From: CAZOEL01 sp964578835
Lineage (GTDB): Bacteria > Desulfobacterota > Syntrophobacteria > Syntrophobacterales > Syntrophobacteraceae
DNA length: 64,000 nt
Direction: 5' to 3'
Assembly (NCBI GenBank): GCA_964578835.1
Contig: CAZOEL010000021.1
Location: 23,436 to 87,435 of the forward strand
The position numbers and the translations under genes are program-made. The notes beneath the pieces are model-generated. The model was not told the DNA's origin and made no database searches. It saw only the letters and a program-made list of their open reading frames with translations. Of this stretch, positions 8,576 to 17,392 are shown in pieces; the first letter of the stretch is position 1, and each line of letters starts with the position of its first letter.

Positions 8576-8947
8576 ATGACTGCAGATATCGATTCATTGC
8601 GTGGATGGGAATTGAACAACCCGGACCCTCATTTATTCGATAGAAAGGTGCTGACAATATTCGGAAATTGCACAGAATGCACGAGCCTTTCCGGCTGTCC
8701 GAGTCCCTGTGAGTCTGTACGCCAGCTGGCTCCCAAGAAAGGCGAGTTGATCGGCCTTGGCTGCGATATTTCCAGTGAAGAAGAGAGCATCTGCTATTTT
8801 GCGTGGATTCATGAGAAGGAAAGCAAATATATCCTTTTGCGGGAGCCCAAATACCTTTGGGCGAGGGCCTCCTATGTGGCTGAAAGGCAGGTTCCGGAAT
8901 GGGCTAGATCGAGGTTTGCGCAAGAAGTGAACGCCTCAGGCCAGTGA
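8576..8947 (+). CDS. Conserved-looking cysteine-cluster protein
   Basis: The 123-residue soluble protein has a Cys cluster near residues 32-46 (CTECTSLSGCPSPC) that could bind a metal or Fe-S cluster. Acidic and aromatic regions follow (ICYFAWIHEKES, YILLREPKYLWAR). No family is recognised. AAGAGGCG precedes the ATG, and the stop codon lies inside the terminator-like hairpin at 8945-8972, which supports a real gene. It stands alone between two PHA genes on the other strand. Confidence 0.55.
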   Translation: MTADIDSLRGWELNNPDPHLFDRKVLTIFGNCTECTSLSGCPSPCESVRQLAPKKGELIGLGCDISSEEESICYFAWIHEKESKYILLREPKYLWARASYVAERQVPEWARSRFAQEVNASGQ

Positions 8948-8972
8948 TGGAGCGGTTAGAACCGCCCCATCA
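8945..8972. terminator. Hairpin between convergent genes
   Basis: TGATGGAGCGGTT (8945-8957) pairs with AACCGCCCCATCA (8960-8972) with one mismatch and a two-base loop. It includes the stop codon of the 8576 gene and lies 48 bases before the end of the minus-strand PhaC-like gene, so it could serve both. Confidence 0.55.
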
Positions 8973-9019
8973 AAAACAGTGCGCTTGGCCGGATGGCGCT
9001 TGGTCTCGGCAGTCTCCCG

Positions 9020-10732
9020 CTAACTCAAGTACCTTGGCTTGTCGCCGTCAATCTCATCGATAAGCAAGGAGTCGCTCATCTCTGCGTGCTCGAGAGCATC
9101 CTCGAGGATCTCGCATTGATCGTCTCCCCTCATCAGTCCTCTTTCGAGATCGAGGTGGAAGCGAACCGGACCTCGATATGTTTCATTTTCATAGGTCGAC
9201 TGAAGGTCGGAGCATGGAGCGCAGAAACGAAGATGGAGGGCGCACTCCGAGGTAGGAACGCTCCAGGATGTGGCTATTGCCGCATGGCCTTTTGGAAACA
9301 CGCACACCTCTGCGTCAATGAAGTCTAGAGGCATCAGAGAAGACTCTTTATCCACCAGATCGTCTTTATCGGCAATGCAGATAAGCCAGGGAACTCCCAT
9401 CTGATTGAATCGCTTCAAGTTGAGCTTGCGTCCGAAAAGCTTCACGGGAAGAAATCCATCAGCATCTATAGGTGTGGTGTAAGACTCAAAGCTCATCTTG
9501 ATGATCTCAACAGGGAGATTCTGCTGTTCATAACTCACCCAATAATTAATGGCTGCAGCCGTCTTGCTTATCTTCATCCTCCTGCCCCTCTGATCATCAA
9601 AGAGGCTCAAGTCGCGGTAGAAAGCCGCTATGGGCGACTCACTCTCCATTTTCCTCAGCTTGTAGACTGCAGCCATGATGCGCCCGTCGACCACCCGGTT
9701 TCCATTGGGCAGAGTCTTTAGGGCGTACTCCATGCCTCTAAACCTCGGAGGCAGGCTCCTCATATACTCCATTAGGGATTTGCTCCTGGTCCCATCGACT
9801 GGAGTCGCACAGGTAATGAGCGCGTCCACCAGGCCATCGAGCTCGCCCGAAAGCAGAGCCGCGATGGAGTGATATCCTCCCTGGCAAAAGCCGTTCAAAG
9901 TAACCGCTCTTCCGTGCTTTTCCTTTAGGACCTGAGCAAAATACTTGATATCCAGCGCATCCTCTTCGCCTGTCATGAGCTGCACGGCTGGAGTGACGTC
10001 AATGTCTTTCACAATTCGAATATAGGTCGGAATTCCCTGGTTGGCGTAGCAATGCGAATAGCTCCGGTCCTCTCCGGGTAGAAAGGAGAGTATATTTGGT
10101 CCCAGCACATAGGGAGGAATGATCATGATGGGCTTTCTATCTTCGTTTCTTTCGACCTCCTCATCAAGGGGCAGAACCCGGTAGAGCTCGAAGCGTTCGG
10201 TTTCAGCCGTCTTCTCGTAATTGCCTCTGTCAAAATCAAAGCCGTATTCCGACTTCACTTCCCGGATGGCCCTCGGGTATTGGTTAACCGCAACATCCAT
10301 AACCTCCCGCTCCCTCGCCGCAAACCTGGCGATATTGTTTCCATTCTCGCCGTAGAAGGTAGCCGTCAAAGCAACATTCATCTCACTAATCTTCTTGGAG
10401 GAATATTTGCTCATAGCGGCAAGTCCGCTCGAGAGTCCTTTGCTCCCAAGCTTAAGATTGAACTCCATGAGCTCGCCATAACTCCTCGCAGTCTCCATGG
10501 GAGAGCGCTCGAGAAGCTTCTTTCGCTCTACATTCACGAAGGCGCAAAGAACATCGTTTAAAGGAGCCATGAAAGCATTCACGTACTTTGTCATTCCCAG
10601 CCAGTAGGTCTGAGCCGCAAGCGTATGATTGAGAGAGGCTTCGACAATTTTGGGCGCAACCTCAAAAGTTTTCATCATATTTCGGGTAGTGGACCGAAAC
10701 AGATACAAAGGCATATCGAATATATTCGTCAT
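9020..10732 (-). CDS. PhaC-like alpha/beta-hydrolase (second PHA synthase homolog)
   Basis: The 570-residue protein has a PHA synthase-type fold. The box GFCQGG has Cys where lipases have Ser (near residue 281), with a possible Asp in IADKDDLVD and His in KGHAAI completing the triad. The N-terminal 180 residues are helical and differ from the phaC product at 5805. It may be a divergent synthase, or an acyltransferase or hydrolase acting on PHA. GGGGGA precedes the ATG. A phasin-like gene lies about 600 bases upstream on the same strand. Enzymatic activity is not certain. Confidence 0.72.
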   Translation of the reverse strand: MTNIFDMPLYLFRSTTRNMMKTFEVAPKIVEASLNHTLAAQTYWLGMTKYVNAFMAPLNDVLCAFVNVERKKLLERSPMETARSYGELMEFNLKLGSKGLSSGLAAMSKYSSKKISEMNVALTATFYGENGNNIARFAAREREVMDVAVNQYPRAIREVKSEYGFDFDRGNYEKTAETERFELYRVLPLDEEVERNEDRKPIMIIPPYVLGPNILSFLPGEDRSYSHCYANQGIPTYIRIVKDIDVTPAVQLMTGEEDALDIKYFAQVLKEKHGRAVTLNGFCQGGYHSIAALLSGELDGLVDALITCATPVDGTRSKSLMEYMRSLPPRFRGMEYALKTLPNGNRVVDGRIMAAVYKLRKMESESPIAAFYRDLSLFDDQRGRRMKISKTAAAINYWVSYEQQNLPVEIIKMSFESYTTPIDADGFLPVKLFGRKLNLKRFNQMGVPWLICIADKDDLVDKESSLMPLDFIDAEVCVFPKGHAAIATSWSVPTSECALHLRFCAPCSDLQSTYENETYRGPVRFHLDLERGLMRGDDQCEILEDALEHAEMSDSLLIDEIDGDKPRYLS

Positions 10733-11330
10733 GGCAAATCCCCCGGTTCTTCCTATAGAAAATCAAGCGCTTCTTTCCCACACTCGATTGGGCGCTGATT
10801 GTCAGGTCGAAGATGAGACCAAAGCGCCTCTCTTCTTTCAATCAGGAGCGCGGTTGACCATATCCCATGCAAAGGCAAGGCCAGAAGTCATCCCATAGAA
10901 TAGTGCAGCCAGCGCCAATACCCGCTCAAGCGAAATGCGAGACAAACCGATTCACAACGTATCGGGTGGCTCCACGGGAGTCAAGGGCAAAGCTGTTTAT
11001 CAATTTCAGTTGTGGATTAATGGCGTTGGAGCAGCGCAGAAGAAAGGGGTGGATGCTGTCGGTGGGGCGTCATTTTACTTTGTGTGTTGAGCTCGCATCC
11101 AATCGACAGCCGCTCGGAAATCATTTTTCTTGCGAACTGCCATGCCCACATCGGGGCAGTGGAAGGGATTCGATGGCGCAATCCAATCTTCAGACAAAAA
11201 AACTTCGGGAAGAAGGGAAGAGAGGAAAGAAGTCCTCATTTCATCTCTCCCCAGCTCCTAAGCCGAAATGACAAGAGCAGTCAGAAGGAAAGCCTTTTTC
11301 GCCTTTCTCCGTCCATATCCCGTAGCGCGC
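10733..11330. other. Intergenic region without a recognised gene
   Basis: This lies upstream of the minus-strand PhaC-like gene and downstream of the phasin-like gene. Open frames here are short, lack ribosome binding sites and have no recognisable domains. No strong hairpin was noticed. Confidence 0.5.
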
Positions 11331-11609
11331 TCATACCTGCCCGGAGGTCCCCGCTCCCTGGAACCATTTTTCCATTCTGTTATACCCATCATCAACGACC
11401 TGCTTGAATTGCTCGATGCCCTTCTTGTTGCCCTTCACCCAGTCCAGGATAGCCTTCCTCCCTTCCTCCGGAAGCCACGCCGCCTGATCTATCCATGTCA
11501 TGGACACACGCTCGGCTTGATCCCAATAGAGGATCATATTTCCCAGCATGTTGTCGAAGGTGGCTTTCTGAAAATCCATGAGCTGTTTTGCTACTCTTGC
11601 CTGATCCAT
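11331..11609 (-). CDS. Small phasin-like protein
   Basis: The 92-residue, mostly helical, amphipathic protein (AKQLMDFQKATFDNMLGNM, then an FKQVVDDGYNRMEKWF segment) resembles phasins and PHA-granule helper proteins in composition and in the F-x3-FD pattern. AAGGAGAGG lies seven bases before the ATG. Phasins coat PHA granules and influence their size. The assignment rests on this weak similarity plus the neighbouring PHA genes, so it is moderate. Confidence 0.6.
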   Translation of the reverse strand: MDQARVAKQLMDFQKATFDNMLGNMILYWDQAERVSMTWIDQAAWLPEEGRKAILDWVKGNKKGIEQFKQVVDDGYNRMEKWFQGAGTSGQV

Positions 11610-12104
11610 CTGATCCTCTCCTTGTTTTAGCAGGTCAAATTAAACAGCTAAAGCCTTTCATCTACACTGCAGCCCTCCTACGAACAAGCTACGATTCCTC
11701 CACAGACCGCATCCTCTCAACATGGAATGACAGCGGGACAGAAGTTGATTCAGCACGAAGATCTTGGTATTGAAATTAATAATGATTTACGTCTTGATTC
11801 AATGGGGTGAGAACAGTATTTGAAAGTAGGAATCATGTAATTTGCAGGCCTTATTTTTAGTACAGAGTATACGTCGTTCAAGGTAGAAGAATTGCTTGCT
11901 TTTCTTTCGACAGATTTGACCAAAAATTCTTTTCCGTTGACCAAGAGGCTTCAACGAAAAAGACGGGATTGGAGCGGGAAGGAGATCCAATGCTTCATTT
12001 CGACATGCATCTCCTTCCAGCACTCGTCTCGGGTCCTATACGATCGACCTTGAATCGGACATAAGGCAGCATTCCGATCTCTTTTCTCTTCTGCCGCCCC
12101 CCAA
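11610..12104. other. Intergenic region without a recognised gene
   Basis: It separates the lipoprotein and phasin-like genes, both on the minus strand. It contains an AT-rich part (about 11760-11950) that may hold the promoter of the phasin-like gene. No open frame here has both a start signal and a recognisable product. Confidence 0.45.
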
Positions 12105-12494
12105 TTAGAAGCCATCATCTCGGTAATAACGCTCCCCATGGTAGCCACGTTCGTAGTAGCCCGGGTCCCTGTCTTCAAAGCGCCTTTCCCGTTGATGGTA
12201 ATAAGGGTCCCTATGGTCGTAGTATCTTTCTCTCTCATAGTAGCCAGGGTCCGCATCATATTGACGCCTTCGCTCGGCCTGATCGACGATAGCTCCGCCG
12301 ACCGCGCCTGCAGCGCCTCCAATTGCCGCTCCTACTCCAGCATCGCCTCCAGTAGCGGCCCCTATGGCTGCGCCCGTTCCGGCCCCTATCGCCCCACCAC
12401 TCAATATGCGCTGCTCTGTCGGAGTCATCCCGGCGCATCCAACCAGCATCAACGCCGCAACTAGAAGTAATGAAAAACAAACAACTTTGTGCAT
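12105..12494 (-). CDS. Glycine-zipper lipoprotein
   Basis: The start is placed at the ATG after GGAGAAGAG. It gives a signal peptide with lipobox LMLVGC, then a glycine-zipper segment (GGAIGAGTGAAIGAA and GAAIGGAAGAVGGA) typical of YMGG/Gly-zipper outer-membrane proteins. A tail rich in Tyr, Arg and Asp follows with repeated DPGYYER/DPYYHQR units. Mature length is about 110 residues. Such proteins are envelope lipoproteins of unclear function, often stress-linked. The gene is transcribed away from the GspE-type ATPase gene. Confidence 0.82.
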   Translation of the reverse strand: MHKVVCFSLLLVAALMLVGCAGMTPTEQRILSGGAIGAGTGAAIGAATGGDAGVGAAIGGAAGAVGGAIVDQAERRRQYDADPGYYERERYYDHRDPYYHQRERRFEDRDPGYYERGYHGERYYRDDGF

Positions 12495-12948
12495 ATCTCT
12501 TCTCCATATTAACAATCGAGTATCCCCAAAGACCTCGGAGGAACGTCGATAACCAGGTTTCATTTTCGAGCTGACAACTATTAGATAATCACTTATGGAG
12601 AAACGGAAAAGCCGGGCAGCATCGTGATATCTTCTTATCACATTGTGGCAAGGCTCTATAGATCCTTCTTCGGAGCTCCGACTTCATTTCCTGCGGACAC
12701 TTACTTTCGCGGCGCGCTCTTAATAACCGAGAGAAGAGACGAACGCGAGTTGAAGAATAGGCGCGCACTTTGCATCACAAAAAGCGAGCGTCATTCCAGA
12801 GGACAAGAGCTTCATGCGTGCGAGATAGCGCTTTTCCTTCACATTCTTCCACTCTGTGACGATCTTGTTTGTGGTCGGTTTTTTTGGATAAACCCACAGG
12901 AATGGCCTTCGCGGAACGGCGCTTAGACCGGTCTACTTTGTCAACTTC
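12495..12948. other. Divergent intergenic region
   Basis: It lies between the lipoprotein (minus) and the secretion ATPase (plus) and is expected to carry both promoters. I cannot point to clear -35/-10 or sigma-54 boxes. Small open frames here look like chance. Confidence 0.4.
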
Positions 12949-14769
12949 ATGCTACTCCTCAAAAAATGGACAATTAAATTGGCTGACGCAACGCTTCAGA
13001 ATCAACATAACCGTAAACTCGATCTTCGCGGAATTGTCGACGCTCTCCTCGCTGACCACCTTATAACCGAGCAGGACGCCAATAAGTTGAAAAGTCAGAA
13101 TCGCAACAGGGACAATTCCGACATACATCCTTTGACGCAAATAGCAGAGAGAAACCTCTCCCAGGCATCCCCTCCTCACGAACCTCTGACGCTCGAGCTT
13201 CTGACACAATGGTTGTCTAGAAAAGCCAAGCTCGACTATTTACGAATCGATCCGCTCAAGGTGGATGTAGCCGGCATCACGGGGTTGGTCTCTTACGCCT
13301 ATGCGGCGCGCTTCAAAATTCTTCCGGTTGAAGTATCCGAGGATCAGGTGGTTATAGCCACTGCTGAGCCGTTTGTGGTCGAATGGGTTGAGGAATTGAC
13401 GCGCATGTTGAAGCGCAAGATCAACCGCGTCGTATCGAATCCCCTCGATATCGGCCGCTACCTCGTTGAATTTTATGCTCTGACGGAATCGGTGAAGCGT
13501 GCGGCCATGAAAAGCAGTATGGGCCGAATCGGAAGCGCGATCAATCTCGAGCAATTGGTCGAGCTCAGCCGAACCGGCAAACTTGACGCCAATGACCGTT
13601 ACGTGGTCAATATTGTTGACTGGCTTCTACAGTATGCGTTCGATCAGAGAGCGAGCGATATTCACTTGGAGCCCCGTCGCGATAACAGCGATGTGAGGTT
13701 CCGCATAGACGGGGTTTTGCATCCCGTATACCAACTGCCCACGGTTGTGATGGGCGCAGTCATCAGCCGATTGAAAGTATTGGGCCGCATGGATCTGGCA
13801 GAAAAACGGCGTCCTCAGGATGGACGAGTTAGGACCAAAAGGCCTGGCGGGGGCGAAGTTGAACTGCGCCTCTCCACCATGCCGACAGTATTTGGGGAAA
13901 AACTGGTGATGCGTATTTTCGATCCCGAAGTGACCATACGGAGCTTCGAGGAGTTGGGGCTGAACACCCATGAGCTCAGCCGCTGGAAGGCTATGGTGAG
14001 TAAGCCTTATGGCATAATTCTCGTAACCGGTCCGACCGGATCCGGCAAGACCACCACCCTTTATTCAACACTAAAGCAACTAGCGAAGCCGGAAGTCAAT
14101 GTCTGTACTGTGGAAGAGCCCATCGAAATGGTAGAGCCGCGCTTCAACCAGATGCAAGTGCAGCCGGCGATAGGGCTTGATTTTGCAGGCGGGCTCCGTA
14201 ATCTACTTCGTCAAGACCCCGATATCATTATGGTCGGTGAAATCAGAGACCTCGAGACAGCGGACATGGCCATCCAGGCTGCGCTAACCGGCCACCTCGT
14301 CTTCTCCACCCTTCACACCAACGATGCAACATCCGCCATAGTCAGGCTTTTGGACATTGGAGTCCCACATTACCTCATAAAATCGACGTTGCTTGGCGTT
14401 GTGGCCCAACGTCTGGTTCGGACGCTCTGCAGACATTGCAGAAGACCCGGCGATATCGACGAGGATCTTTGGAAGTCTTTGGTTAATCCATGGAAAGTCG
14501 CCATGCCAAGTCCAGCCTTCCTGCCTGCGGGATGCCTCGAATGTCGGGAGACCGGATACCTCGGTCGGATTGGGATTTATGAGATACTCACCATCAGTCC
14601 TTCCTTGAGGCAGCGAATACGGGAAAACATGGATATTACGGGATTTCGCGAACAGGCGATGCGAGAGGGCATGTACCCGCTGCACATCAGTGGGGCGCAG
14701 AAGATCTGCGCTGGACTGACTACTCTCGATGAAGTCTTCCGAGTGGCTGGAAGCTCGGACGGTATTTAA
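12949..14769 (+). CDS. GspE/PilB-family secretion or pilus assembly ATPase
   Basis: The 606-residue protein has an N-terminal MshEN-like domain (about 80-190) and a C-terminal ATPase. The Walker A is GPTGSGKTTTLYS (near residue 361), followed by an Asp box (EEPIEMVEP), a Walker B region (DPDIIMVGEIRD) and a His box (THTND-like, STLHTND). A four-Cys zinc motif is made by CRHC and CLEC. It powers type II secretion or type IV pilus assembly from the cytoplasmic face. No other secretion genes are nearby, so it is an orphan locus. The ribosome binding site before this ATG is poor, so the start is uncertain. Confidence 0.88.
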   Translation: MLLLKKWTIKLADATLQNQHNRKLDLRGIVDALLADHLITEQDANKLKSQNRNRDNSDIHPLTQIAERNLSQASPPHEPLTLELLTQWLSRKAKLDYLRIDPLKVDVAGITGLVSYAYAARFKILPVEVSEDQVVIATAEPFVVEWVEELTRMLKRKINRVVSNPLDIGRYLVEFYALTESVKRAAMKSSMGRIGSAINLEQLVELSRTGKLDANDRYVVNIVDWLLQYAFDQRASDIHLEPRRDNSDVRFRIDGVLHPVYQLPTVVMGAVISRLKVLGRMDLAEKRRPQDGRVRTKRPGGGEVELRLSTMPTVFGEKLVMRIFDPEVTIRSFEELGLNTHELSRWKAMVSKPYGIILVTGPTGSGKTTTLYSTLKQLAKPEVNVCTVEEPIEMVEPRFNQMQVQPAIGLDFAGGLRNLLRQDPDIIMVGEIRDLETADMAIQAALTGHLVFSTLHTNDATSAIVRLLDIGVPHYLIKSTLLGVVAQRLVRTLCRHCRRPGDIDEDLWKSLVNPWKVAMPSPAFLPAGCLECRETGYLGRIGIYEILTISPSLRQRIRENMDITGFREQAMREGMYPLHISGAQKICAGLTTLDEVFRVAGSSDGI

Positions 14770-14862
14770 CGACTCAACCGGAGCCGAGTGATTCAACCAG
14801 CGGATTTTTTCTTCCGCCTGAACGCTCTTGTTTCCGTTTCAGCAAAGGCTACTGAGAGATCA

Positions 14863-16038
14863 ATGAGCACTTTTCTCATATCCGCAGAAGACGCGAAGCG
14901 GAAGATCGATTCCCGTCAAGCCAGAGCCCGATTCAGCGTGCCCCAAGTTGACACAGTGCGTGTTCTCGCAATGGCCGGCATTTTTATGCATCATCTCTGG
15001 GGCGCCGACGGTGGCGGCGGCGCAATTCAAAATACGATCGGGCTGATCTGTTATCTTGGGCAATTCGGAGTTATTCTTTTCAATATCATCACCGGCTTTG
15101 TTCTTGCCCTGCCCTACCTTGGATACGAGCAGCGGTCCGTCCCTCAATATCTGCAATTCATAAAAAGGCGATTCTTACGCATCGTTCCGGTTTACTATCT
15201 TGCGCTGTTTCTCTTTACGGGGCTCAACCTTCTCATCTTCACACCGTCAGAATACGCCTCGACTTTTTGGCGCCTCACCGGCAATATTCTCTTCCTTCAA
15301 GCCCTTGATCCCTCGTCGCTCTCGACCAACATGGCCGCCTACTGGTACCTCACTCTGCTGACCGAATTCTATCTTCTTTTTCCTCTTCTGCTACGCTTTT
15401 TTCAAAGCTTCAAACCCGGTCCGGCTTGTATTTTTCTTTGTCTCTCATGTTGGGGTGGATTGGCGATGATTGATGTTCTATCGCAAAGCTCACGCTTTTT
15501 TTCGGCCTTGGCGGGATCAATGATCTATTTCAACCTTCCAGCACGTCTCCCGGAATTCGCTATAGGAATGTGGCTTGCCCAAGCATGGAAGCCCGGAGCT
15601 CTTCGTTCTCGAGGCCTCCCGATCGATACATCATTTCTTCGATTTGCTTTCGCACTACTTCTCTTTGTCGTACTCTGCGCCCCGTGGATACCAAAGGCGC
15701 CGCAATCGATAGGCTTTATTTTCGAGGTATCAGGCTCTTTTATATTGTTTATAGCTCTTTTCCTCACACCGGCCGCCGCCCGGTTCGGGACTTCAGCCAT
15801 GGTAAGGAGCGTCTCTGCAGCCTCCTACGGCATCTACCTCACGCACCAGCCTCTTTTCAGCTATTCAAACTTCTTTCTCGGAGGAAACATAAGCTCCCCA
15901 TCCGCTTTCGGCCTTGCGGCGATCATCCTGGGGCCCATAGCATATCTGCTGGCGCGAGGCCTTGAAATCCTCTCCACCACCTTAATCCGCAGATTTTCCT
16001 CTCCTCGCGCTCAAACTCAAAATCAAAAGGCGGCATGA
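14863..16038 (+). CDS. Acyltransferase 3 family integral membrane protein
   Basis: The 391-residue protein has about ten membrane segments. It carries the family motif VRVLAMAGIFMHHLWG with its conserved His and the RRFLRIVPVYYL segment. These OafA/YrhL-type enzymes move acyl groups onto cell-surface sugars or lipids. The ATG at 14863 (GAGAG upstream) is chosen; a GTG at 14788 would add 25 residues. It follows the ATPase gene by about 90 bases. The substrate is unknown. Confidence 0.85.
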   Translation: MSTFLISAEDAKRKIDSRQARARFSVPQVDTVRVLAMAGIFMHHLWGADGGGGAIQNTIGLICYLGQFGVILFNIITGFVLALPYLGYEQRSVPQYLQFIKRRFLRIVPVYYLALFLFTGLNLLIFTPSEYASTFWRLTGNILFLQALDPSSLSTNMAAYWYLTLLTEFYLLFPLLLRFFQSFKPGPACIFLCLSCWGGLAMIDVLSQSSRFFSALAGSMIYFNLPARLPEFAIGMWLAQAWKPGALRSRGLPIDTSFLRFAFALLLFVVLCAPWIPKAPQSIGFIFEVSGSFILFIALFLTPAAARFGTSAMVRSVSAASYGIYLTHQPLFSYSNFFLGGNISSPSAFGLAAIILGPIAYLLARGLEILSTTLIRRFSSPRAQTQNQKAA

Positions 16039-16144
16039 ATCGAACTGTCGCTACCCGCGATATCTTCACCGGCAAAGAGAGGGATTCTAATATTTTGAAT
16101 GATTGGCGACCTTGCAGCAAGTAATGAGAATGAAGCAAAAAAAA

Positions 16145-16236
16145 TGTTGGCGCGCATAAGGGTTGGGATACGCCGCCCGATCGTGCTTCGATACCTCGGG
16201 GCGAACGGGATGCCCCAACCCTTATGCGCGCCAACA
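16145..16236. mobile_element. Small non-coding element with 23-bp perfect inverted repeats (MITE-like)
   Basis: The left end 16145-16167 (TGTTGGCGCGC...) is the exact reverse complement of 16214-16236. The 46-base centre also folds in part (CGCCCGA against TCGGGGCG). A-runs flank both sides (16137-16144 and 16237-16242), so the element may have entered the T tract of the adjacent minus-strand terminator and duplicated it. A 21-base copy of one end occurs at 4277-4297. It codes for nothing. It may be moved by a transposase elsewhere in the genome (inference). Confidence 0.75.
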
Positions 16237-16272
16237 AAAAAATCGGCTGAGGAGTATACCTTCCTCAGCCGA
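16236..16272 (-). terminator. Intrinsic terminator of the GAF-protein gene
   Basis: On the minus strand TCGGCTGAGGA (16272-16262) pairs with TCCTCAGCCGA (16253-16243), an 11-bp perfect stem followed by a run of seven T. It lies 50 bases after the end of the GAF gene and abuts the MITE-like element. Confidence 0.85.
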
Positions 16273-16321
16273 CACATCTTTTGACGATTTGAATTCCGCT
16301 GTAACGAATGCAGCGAGACAA

Positions 16322-17134
16322 TCACGAAGGCTTATACGCGCAATACTCCAGCCAACTGCTGACTTCTTCCCGGAGAGATTTATACTTTTCCTCTCCTTCG
16401 GTGTATCGAAGAGCATTCTGTATTGCGATTCCACATTGTTCGGCAACGGCGAGGCCGTAGCTGATTTCCGCATCGTGGAATTTTCTTTTCTCGGTAGTGA
16501 AGATCCTAAGCCCTCCGATCACATTGTCGCGGATCTTTACGGGCAAGAAGAGCATCGACCCGATTCCTTCATGAGCTGCAGCAAGAGGATATTGGACTCT
16601 CGGGTCGGTTTGGGCGTCATAGATTTGAAAAGGAGCTCCAGAGGAAGCCCCGGCAACGCTTTCCTCCTTATCAAGAGGCCCCTTTTGAACATATTGCTCG
16701 CTCAACCCGAAATCGGCGACGCGTTCGAGCTTCTTGCCGCTCTTGTCCAAAAGCTGCAGACTGCAGCCTTTAGCCCCAAAAATGGCCGTGACTTCCTTCA
16801 CGATGTTTTTCAGTATTTCCTGGTAATCCAGGGTAGAAGTAACGGCATGACTGATTTTCATGAAGCCGAGCAAATAAGGGTTATTAAGGGAATTCAGGGC
16901 CGCAGATCCCTCTTCGGCGGATTCCTTCTTCAAACGCCTGGAACATTCGATCGATAGCGCCGTGAACGGGCATGCAACGATCTCTGACGTCGGAGCGCCG
17001 GTCCCTTGAGCTTCTATCCTCGATGCAATCTTAGCCACCACGGCGTCGACAATTTGAGGATCGTCCAAAAGGTCCAAAAATCCATTGAAAACCGCGGCAA
17101 GCGCCGTATTTATCTTCTCGTTCTTATCTTCCAT
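16322..17134 (-). CDS. GAF-domain sensory protein
   Basis: The 270-residue soluble protein starts at an ATG with AAAGGAGC upstream (a longer frame to 17212 lacks support). The N-terminal half is helical; residues about 115-255 form a GAF domain (DYQEILKNIVKEVTAIFGAKGCSLQLL ... MLFLPVKIRDNVIGGLRIFT). GAF domains bind small ligands or sense redox state. There is no output domain such as HisKA, GGDEF or HTH, so it may act through a partner. An intrinsic terminator follows. The cysteines CPFTALSIEC near residue 55 could be functional. Confidence 0.8.
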   Translation of the reverse strand: MEDKNEKINTALAAVFNGFLDLLDDPQIVDAVVAKIASRIEAQGTGAPTSEIVACPFTALSIECSRRLKKESAEEGSAALNSLNNPYLLGFMKISHAVTSTLDYQEILKNIVKEVTAIFGAKGCSLQLLDKSGKKLERVADFGLSEQYVQKGPLDKEESVAGASSGAPFQIYDAQTDPRVQYPLAAAHEGIGSMLFLPVKIRDNVIGGLRIFTTEKRKFHDAEISYGLAVAEQCGIAIQNALRYTEGEEKYKSLREEVSSWLEYCAYKPS

Positions 17135-17271
17135 TATCCAGAGCTCCTTTCCAATAAGATATCCAGCACTATGAAGCAGCAGCACTTGAAAGCTCAGGCG
17201 CGGGCCGTTCAAGCAATAGGCAGCTATAGATTGCTCTACTCATCAGCCACAGACAACAATCCGAGCCAACA

Positions 17272-17290
17272 TCCCCGGTAAGACCGGGGA
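17272..17290. terminator. Small GC-rich hairpin downstream of complex I operon
   Basis: TCCCCGGT (17272-17279) pairs with ACCGGGGA (17283-17290) across three bases. It lies about 100 bases past the nuoN stop and could end the operon transcript. It lacks a T tract, so this is tentative. Confidence 0.4.
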
Positions 17291-17392
17291 CGCGTCCAAC
17301 TCGTCACGCTTGCGACAATCCAAAAGCAGGCTAATAGAATTTAAACATTCATTGCTATTGTCAAGTGGAGCCCCAGAATTAGCCAGCCTATA

